DNA from: Harmothoe impar
Lineage: Eukaryota; Annelida; Polychaeta; Phyllodocida; Polynoidae
NCBI GenBank assembly: GCA_947462335.1
Contig: OX381708.1
Coordinates: 4,154,001-4,218,000, forward strand
DNA: 64,000 nt
Reading direction: 5' to 3'
Made by a program: the position numbers and the translations under genes. The notes below the pieces were generated by a model. The model worked only from the letters and a program-made list of their open reading frames with translations, had not been told where the DNA came from and made no database searches. Shown in pieces: positions 56,933 through 64,000 of the stretch (positions are counted from its first letter, which is position 1; each line of letters opens with the position of its first letter).

Positions 56933-57369
56933 GTGGAAAACCCATTTGAAGCTATTTCCTTTACAGGTGTCTTCCAGCCTGAACTCAAGCGCTGGTGTGA
57001 CAAGCAACTCGTCTTGATCCATAACCGGTGTGTGGAGGGAGGGGATGGTTGCCTCTTGTGGACGGGGGCAGCAAGCGGCAAAGGTAAAGACAATAGATAC
57101 GGCGTGAAGGTTGTTACTAAAGTAGAGCTAGGCCTGAAAAAAAGCCAATGTCGGTCCACAGACTGGTCTACATGTTGAAGCACTACGAACCGAGAATACT
57201 TGATGCAAAAGACAACAAACTCGAAGTTTCCCATCTCTGCCATACCACGTTGTGCACAAACAGCGACCACCTCACCCTTGAGACACGGAGTATGAATGCC
57301 GAACGCCGGACCTGCAATCTGATGCGTCACTGTTCAAAGGCTCACAACCCATTTTGCCTGTTACCATAA
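56933..57369 (+). pseudogene. His-Cys box endonuclease, one-base frameshift (U6)
   Basis: U4-type copy that keeps the full catalytic block (SHLCH, C, C, H, N all present in the second half, 57148-57369). One base is missing in the A-run near 57137-57143, which separates the first zinc-site region from the active site. Otherwise it is very close to U4. It could be a sequencing error in a homopolymer, in which case this would be a second intact copy. Confidence 0.75.
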
Positions 57370-57496
57370 CAGTGCAAATGGTAGTATATCCAACTCATAT
57401 ATTCTAGATTAAGGTGTTCTTTCGGTGTTCGTGTTTGATATTTACATGTTGATGTGACTTGGGAAAGGATAGCCAGAAGGTGAAGTGATTCAAGCT

Positions 57497-57667
57497 GGGC
57501 CGCTTCCTTGTCTGAGGCCAGGTAATCCCTGCCGCTAGGCCGCGTCCCTGTCTGACGTCCAGGATAAGCCAACCTCTAACGTGCGTCCTTGTCTGACGTT
57601 CAGGGAAGCCTGCCGCTAACGTGCATCCTTGTCTGACGTCCAGGGAAACCCCGCCATTAACGTGCGC
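57497..57667. repeat. ~40-bp promoter-proximal tandem array, 4 copies (U6)
   Basis: The shortest array in the window. TGACGT is present in three copies. Confidence 0.88.
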
Positions 57668-57694
57668 TAAAGGCTATTCCTGTACTTGGACCTC

Positions 57695-57702
57695 TATAAA
57701 AG
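57695..57702 (+). promoter_or_regulatory. TATA box, upstream of the frameshifted ASB copy 7
   Basis: TATAAAAG, same context as elsewhere, so loss of copy 7 is in the coding part and not at this element. Confidence 0.58.
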
Positions 57703-58409
57703 ACGGACACGAGGCCTATACTTGGACTTGAAGTGGATACCCTTATTAAAACCTAATGAAAGCTGATTCCTGCACTTGATCCTGATGTTGATACTCTTAA
57801 AAACAACTCACAAAAGGTCAATACTACACTTGAGCCAGCATCAGGACAAGCAGCAGCCGGTAATAATAATCAACTCTTTGAGGCTATAAGACAACCTGAC
57901 GGTTCACCCAGACCTCGTGCTCGGCAAAATCAAAGTGTCGGAAAAGAGCCGTTCACACCTCCATGGGATGTAATATCGGACACGTTTGATTTAATTGCGC
58001 TGTTGTTTACGATTGGATTGGCCCAGAGCCGTCGAGTGGCTAGCTCCACTCCTTCTATCAGAAAAAATAGAAAAACCAAAAAAATGGCCAAGCCCTTTGG
58101 GACTTTGGCCTATGCAGCAGAGATTTGACTGTTTTCCTAGGTTCCGGCGGGATGAAAACTCGGTCCGGACCCAGCTCCCGGAGGCGTGGAGCATATAGCT
58201 AGGAGCCGAAAGAGACCCCGGCCGGAAATCTTTCCGGTTTTACTATTCCCGGAGGTCCCCGAAAGTTAGTTGACGGACACAGGTGTAGAGAAACACATTC
58301 TTAACCGCGATTTTTGTCAGTGAATGAAATTTTGTTTTGCAGAATGAAAGAATGAGTGCATCTGAAGTTTGTTGTAACCTTTGTGTACGTCTATTTGTAG
58401 GTGGCCAAG

Positions 58410-59836
58410 ATGTCGGCCTACGACGAGGCCTACCTGGAGGGTGACCTTGAGGCGGAGGAGACGCTGGAGGAGAGCCTGTTTGAGGTCATCTTTAGGAACG
58501 ACCTGGAGGCGGCCACGTTGCTGGTGACGCAGAGTGACGTGGACGTGAGTCGGCCTAACGGGCGTGGTAAGACCATGCTGGGGCTGGCCGTGGAGCACGA
58601 GCACGTGCCCATGGTGCGAAGTTGATGGAGAACGGGGCAGACATCAACCAGACCAGTTTCTGCAGCAACGACTACAGCTTCCAGACCCCCGTGGTGACGG
58701 CCGCCCGCATCCAGCACGAGGAGCTGCTCACCATGTTCCTCACCCAGAAGTGTGAGCTGGACCGGGGGGCCGGCAAGGACGGCAAGTCGGCCCTCCAGTG
58801 GGCCGCCAGTCACGGTAACCTGGGCATGATGAAGGTGCTGTACGCGGCCGGGGCCGACGTCAACTGGACCGGTCCCTTCTGCAACACGGCCCTGCACTAC
58901 GCCACTATAGCCGACAAGCCCGACATCGTGCAGTGGTTGCTGGAGAAGGGGGCGGAGGTGACGGTGAACGGGGAGGGGCGGTCTGCACTGCACATCGCGT
59001 GTGTCAAGGGCTACTCTGACATCATGAAGCAGCTGCTGCTGGCACGCTGCGAGGTGGACAGCTACGACTCGTTCGGCTTCAGCCCGTTCAGCCTGGCCTG
59101 TCTGCGCGGCCACCTGGACATGGTGCGGGACCTGATGCAACACGCCCGGCCCGGCACCAAGTACAACATGGAGGACGCCCTGCACCGCGCCGCCGAGTGC
59201 GGCCATCTCGAGGTGCTCGAGTTCCTCATCCACAAAGGGGCCGACGTCAACTCCGTCAACAGCAGCGGGGAGTCGGCCTTGTCCATCGCGGCGCGCGGCC
59301 AGCCCGTGTCGGTCAAGCTGCTGCTGGAGAACAAGGCGGTGATCAACGTGGTGGACAAACGCGGCTACAGCCCCCTACAACACGCCATCCTGCGGGAGCA
59401 GATCGACGTGGCCGTGTGCCTCATCAAGCACGGCTCCAACCTGCACACCACCTCCTCCCTCATAGACTCTCCCCTACAGAGCGGCTACTCCACCTCCAAC
59501 CCCCTGCTCATCAAGTGCCTCATCGACGCCGGCGTCACCCTCAGCACAGAGAAGTGGTTCACCGTCTACGCCTGTCAGACCAAGCTGCGGGAGCTGGACT
59601 TTCAGTATAACTCCCTGCGCTACCGCCACACCATCGACGCCCAGCGCGACGTGTGGCAGTGGGTGATGGGTAAGATCGGCAAGCCCCGCTCCCTGCTCGA
59701 GTCCTGCCGCACCGCCGCCCGCACCCAGCTCGTCACCTCCTCGGGCGGCAGGAGCATCCTGGCCAACATAGACCAACTCCCCCTGCCTACCGCCCTCAAG
59801 AAATATCTTGCCCTCGAGGATTATTTCCGGATCTGA
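58410..59836 (+). pseudogene. ASB-like gene, copy 7, frameshifted
   Basis: One base is lost near 58619 (gtgcgaagttg where the others have gtgcggatgttg), giving a stop after residue 73. Downstream the frame is fully open from 58622 to 59836 (404 codons, first ATG at 58625), with P85T, N172D, N259D and intact BC-box and LPLP. Re-initiation could in principle give a product lacking the first ~75 residues. The mutation looks recent because the remainder has no other lesion. Confidence 0.85.
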
Positions 59837-61971
59837 GGAATGCATGAGGAAGAACGCTCTGTGGTTGAGACGTTTGGCTAAGACAAAAAGACGCTGTACG
59901 AGGTGAAGTGGATCTCCTTTACCTGAAACAGCTCTTATTAGTTTTGGTCTGAAGTTTGTTGGTTTGGAAAATGACAGAATGTGTTGTTGTACGATTGATG
60001 AAGCCTGTAAAATGTTTGAATACTGCCTTTGTGATGTGTTAGAGGTAGGTATAATGTTAGCACTTCATGAGCACCATGCCATCCTGAAGAGTTAAATAGA
60101 TTTCAGTAGCAGGGCATTACATTGAACATGTTTAACATTTTTAGAACTAAAATATGTTCATATATAAACAACTCAGGACGTATTTCTATCCAATGTACGT
60201 TCACACAATGTAGTCACACAATGTAAGCCAAAAGTATTTGATCTGGTCATCAATTTTGCCAGATGACTAAGCTATAGTAAACACGTCTGTCCATTTGTAT
60301 CTTATTTTCACCACAACATCATTATTACAGTGGCAAACCGTGTATGCTTAAACTTGTGATAACGTGCCGCAGGTCAGATATTACAGAATACTAATCTAAT
60401 TCACCATGACTTCATTCAACAGGCTGCACACATAGGGACTTACAAATACCAGAAATGACCTGGGTACCTTTTCTTGTCAGTGCCATGGGAAGTTACCAGA
60501 GACTTATTGCCATATATCCAGGTGCACTTCTGATTCCTAGTGGGAATCTGCAATTTGATGCTTGTATGAAATCTCAAAAAGGGGACATGTAAATCACAGG
60601 ATGACGATGACCCCTGACCATACCACACGACTGTCATGTCAGCTCATGTCAATATGCGCTTTCCTGTGATATGTCAAATCTGAAAGATGTGATTCATGTC
60701 GCTTTGCTTTACATCTAACAAGAGTATAGAAATATAACCAATTCATAGCGTCTGGAATACTGCAAAAGTGGACAAATCAGTCAGAAAAAGAATAATCATG
60801 CTATAATATGGAACATTTACTGCATTAAGTTTATGGAAGATGGCTATGTTATTTGTATGTACACTGGTGAGGTTATCATGAGGTACGCTTGTTCAGGAAG
60901 GCATGACAAGCCTTGGGGTGGAGAGTTCTGTAAAGACTATTCAATATGCGTATTATCAAAGGGTACTCATGAAAAGAACAGTATTCATTGAACGTTCAAC
61001 TTTCTTTAGATGTAAGGTTTTCAAGATTTTATATGTCCAGATGTTCATATTTGAACAGCTAGACAGAAAGGATGAGCCGTGCCAACATCTTTATAATTTG
61101 ACTTTAGATAAAGCACACAGCTATCCAGTGGAGATCCTTTCTGCTCGGCGGATGCACATATTCAGCTTGCTGAATTATGAAAAGGTGTAAGGTGGGTTAA
61201 GATGTCTTATGTTTTCTGGGATATGTGGATGGTGAGAGACTAGGATATTGAGTTTTATTTATAAATGCCTGTATCATTGTATTATAGTGTATATATCATG
61301 TGAGTAGTCTACCAGGATGGTATAAGATGCACTTAGTTTTTAGAAGCTGATAACGGTTGATCTTACTCTTTAAGACACAAACTAACTTGCTAGTACAGTG
61401 TTGATGGATCATACTGGCCCTTCGGGTGTAGCGCCGCAATAACACATGAATCAGAGCACACCAGGAAACACAATGTTTGTCACAAACTATAATGAAGACC
61501 TCATGATTTAACAGTGATAAAAACAAAACAAATAAGTGAAATCATGAAAAGATCAATTGAATAGAAAAATATATATATTTCTAAAAAGAAAGTGACACGA
61601 GAAAACTATGGAACCACCCTTTATTGTTTGATTCAGAATAAGGCTTAATGTACAGATACCATTAGCTAGAGACAGAGATTTTGTTACCACTGTACAATAA
61701 ACATCATTACCAGGTTTGCTGTTTCTTTTGTCCGTAAATGATTATTTAAAAAATAGTCTGGAGATCTCTTAAGTGGAGTAAGAAGTTCACCCCATAGCCC
61801 AGTATACAGAAACATTATTACTTTGATACAAATGTTGTATGTAGATATACCAATAAGAAGACCACACAATGCACTACAAGATAAGTTTCTGACCCGGATG
61901 AAAGATTTGATCAATCCATGGTTATCATTTCTATAAGATAATTTGAACACCTTCACAAAGTAGTTTTGTTA
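59837..61971. other. U7 spacer downstream of ASB copy 7
   Basis: Homologous to the U5 spacer, without the foldback element (empty site near 61320). A 95-codon fragment of the U5 hypothetical frame is open at 60903-61190. No gene seen. Confidence 0.55.
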
Positions 61972-62238
61972 TTAATCAGTCAATATACGTACCTGAAATG
62001 AACACATCTTTTCTAAAAAACCACCCTCCTCTGACGCCTGCCTCTTACACACCCCTGCCGGACTGGTCCAATCAGGCTCGGGGGTGTCAGGAGTGCAGAC
62101 CCAGGGGGTGAAGGAGGCCTGCCCGCTGCTGATGGAGGCCAGGAGGCCGTGTGGGGGCTGCAGCGTGCACACCTGTCGCTTGAACGTCCACAGGCCGTGG
62201 AAGTACGCCCACAGCCTGCCCCCCGCCATGCTCTCCAT
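61972..62238 (-). pseudogene. DUF6314-like gene, copy 7, C-terminal part deleted
   Basis: Only the start of the exon (GLWTFKR to one 20-residue repeat) remains. A deletion joins it at about 62017-62020 to sequence that lies ~580 bp beyond the stop codon in other units. FHDL, the C-x-H-x-C block and the G-P-x-K motif are gone. The junction leaves an open frame through FLEKMCSFQ directly into a CAG|GTACGT donor-like site. Confidence 0.85.
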
Positions 62239-63129
62239 GCTGAAAGGTACAAAGCAATGTATATGTCTGTGTGGTTTGTTTTAGCAATATTTGACATTTT
62301 AAGGGAGTGTTCAGGCAAGCCAAAGCAAAGTTAAGTTTTCATAATGTTTAGCTGTACACACCTAAACAAATTTAGGGCATTGGGCATGGCAAAATTGCCA
62401 ACTTGGGTCAACTCATGATACAAATAAGGGTATAACACATTCAAGCATTATATGCAGCCCTTTAAGGGTTAATAAAATTCGGTATAGTTGTTGCCTTCAT
62501 TGTCTGTCTCCCTAATTTTGTCACATTACTGACTGGGGGTAGATGTTTGACAATGTATCTATAGACGTGAAAGTAATCATGGTAGTGGCTACTCCGTCAT
62601 GTGGATACCCATGGTATTAGTGCTGCCCCCTCCCCTGGACCGTGCCAGCCCCACAAAGGGAGTGACTATTTCTTAACAACAAGGGGGGCCCATGTATCCT
62701 AACAACAGGGTGTAGTGCATTAGTTAATGCACTATGCAGCCCTTAAGAGGTTAAAGCAGCACTATCAACTACACTAGATGTGGTTGTGTAAGGCGTTGAC
62801 TACCTGCTTAATGTACATTTACCATTAGTTAGAGACAGAAGAGATTTTGTTACCACTGTACAATAAACACCATGACCAAGCTTGCTGTTCATTTTGTCTT
62901 TACTTTATGATACTATGCTGGATGAACAATATAAAGACATGTTCTGCTCCAGGTGAGATTGTGGTGCCATCTGGAGGGATAGAGCCCAGATAGAGCAGTG
63001 AGACTGTGGTGGGGGATATGCTTGCATTGGTGCAGCACGCTGTGCTTAAAGGGTTAACTTGTTGTCAAATGACCACTCCCTGAATTTATCAAATTGGATG
63101 AAATAAAAATAAAAACATGTTTCTTACAG

Positions 63130-63687
63130 AACTGTCATTTGCTCAGCTGTTTACCAAGGGATTTTCAAAATTCAAAGTTCCATGAAAAGAGCAGATACGG
63201 GGCTACAATGGCAGATGCAGCCACAGTATCTAAAGGTGATAATAAAATCGGGAGAGGCGCAAATACGCAAATTTTTGGCACTCGGAAATTGGAACAATAT
63301 GTTAAAAATCATGTCTGAGAAAAGTCTCATTTCCTCAGCTGTTTACCAGCCGATTTTCGAAATTCAAAGTTTCCTGGAAAGAGGAGATTCAGGCCTACAA
63401 GTGCATATGCAGCCACAGCGCCCAGAGGTGATGATAAGGCCGGGGCAAGCGTAGAAACGCAAATTTTCGGCACTCGGAAATTGTGAAAAAGTTGTTAAAA
63501 TCATTTCTGAGAAAAGTCTCATTTCCTCAGCTGTTTACCAACCGATTTTCGAAATTCAAAGTTTCCTGGAAAGAGGAGATTCAGGACTACAACCCCCAAT
63601 GCAGCCACAGTGTCCACAGGCCATAATAAGGCCGGCGCGGACGACGATACGCAAATTTTCGGCACTCGGAAATTGTGAAAAAAGCTC
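63130..63687. repeat. ~195-bp tandem repeat block, U7 (3 copies)
   Basis: As in U6. Confidence 0.88.
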
Positions 63688-63828
63688 TAATGTAGGCTAG
63701 AGAAGGCATCCATCTATCCTGGCAGATTACAGCAGCCAAAGACAAAGTGCTGTGACTTACTGTTAGCTAGGAGTGGTGTGTGAAGAGGGGCAAGTGTCTT
63801 TTTGGTTGTTTGTGGCTGTGGGAGATCA

Positions 63829-63908
63829 TGAGAAGACTGTGGCCAAGTTTGGTGTGGGGTGAGGGTCATGAGAAGACTGTGGCCAAGTTTGGTGTGGGGG
63901 GGGGGGGG
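63829..63908. repeat. 40-bp duplication (2 copies) with a 13-G run (U7)
   Basis: Two copies of the 40-bp segment. The second ends in an uninterrupted run of 13 G (63896-63908), where other units have 5-6. Confidence 0.88.
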
Positions 63909-64000
63909 TGAGTGAGTGCATAATTAGGGAAAGAATCACTCTGCAGTGAATACCAGATGAGTTCTGAATGGGCTAAATAGTTTGGTATTGTTTTTTGAAA

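Larger units (their letters stand above)
49424..58400. repeat. Tandem cassette unit U6 (8,977 bp)
   Basis: Same gene order, with a 266-bp insert. It switches from U1-type to U4-type sequence between 56470 and 56515, the reverse of U5. Confidence 0.95.
58401..64000. repeat. Tandem cassette unit U7 (partial)
   Basis: Starts like the others and runs off the window inside the spacer before the endonuclease. Both protein exons in it are damaged. Confidence 0.95.
62239..64000. other. U7 spacer to window end
   Basis: Homologous to the U6 spacer with a further ~75-bp deletion near 62416. Contains the 195-bp block and the 40-bp duplication. No gene seen before the window ends. Confidence 0.55.

Noticed and set aside
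56933..57369. Counting the U6 endonuclease as intact
   Set aside because: One base is missing in an A-run, so the first zinc-site region and the active site are in different frames as given.

Overview
This is a metazoan nuclear genome window, most likely from a marine invertebrate. An amphioxus- or mollusc-like source is a guess from gene content; the species cannot be fixed. The reasons are spliced-gene signals (AG acceptors next to start codons, TATA boxes), a SOCS-box protein family found in animals, TA-flanked MITE-like elements, and AT-rich spacer around GC-rich coding exons.

The whole window is one tandem array of a multi-gene cassette, cut here at the ankyrin exon: U1 10-8810, U2 8811-17611, U3 17612-26412, U4 26413-40188, U5 40189-49423, U6 49424-58400 and U7 58401-64000 (cut by the window end). 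U1-U3 are each exactly 8,801 bp and almost identical. U4-U7 are diverged and of different lengths.

Each cassette has the same plan. (1) On the + strand, a GC-rich exon encodes a 478-residue-frame ankyrin-repeat/SOCS-box (ASB-like) protein with a perfect BC-box and an LPLP Cul5 box, so it is a likely substrate receptor of an Elongin-BC/Cullin-5 ubiquitin ligase. (2) Convergent with it on the - strand, a GC-rich exon resembles the DUF6314 family and carries a 20-residue in-frame repeat whose number varies between units (2,2,2,6,1,1, then a truncated copy). (3) Next comes a non-coding block with a ~195-bp tandem repeat. (4) On the + strand, an I-PpoI-like His-Cys box (His-Me finger) endonuclease exon follows; only the U4 copy keeps an open catalytic domain. 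(5) Last is a ~40-bp repeat array with TGACGT motifs, with 4-6 copies, directly before a TATA box that probably drives the ASB gene of the next unit.

Notable structure includes reciprocal mosaic junctions in the same 46-bp interval in U5 and U6, a homogenisation seam inside the U4 ASB exon (~26.93 kb), and element insertions present in only some units. The latter are a MITE in U1-U3, a 596-bp foldback element with two tRNA-like halves in U5, a ~4.5-kb unique island in U4, and a 266-bp insert in U6. The ASB copy of U7 is frameshifted and its DUF6314-like copy has lost its C-terminal half, so the right end of the array looks decayed.

The genes do not form an operon. The array reads as a recurrently amplified and gene-converted cassette in which an intact copy of a homing-type endonuclease survives. 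Whether that enzyme has any role in the amplification is inference only.
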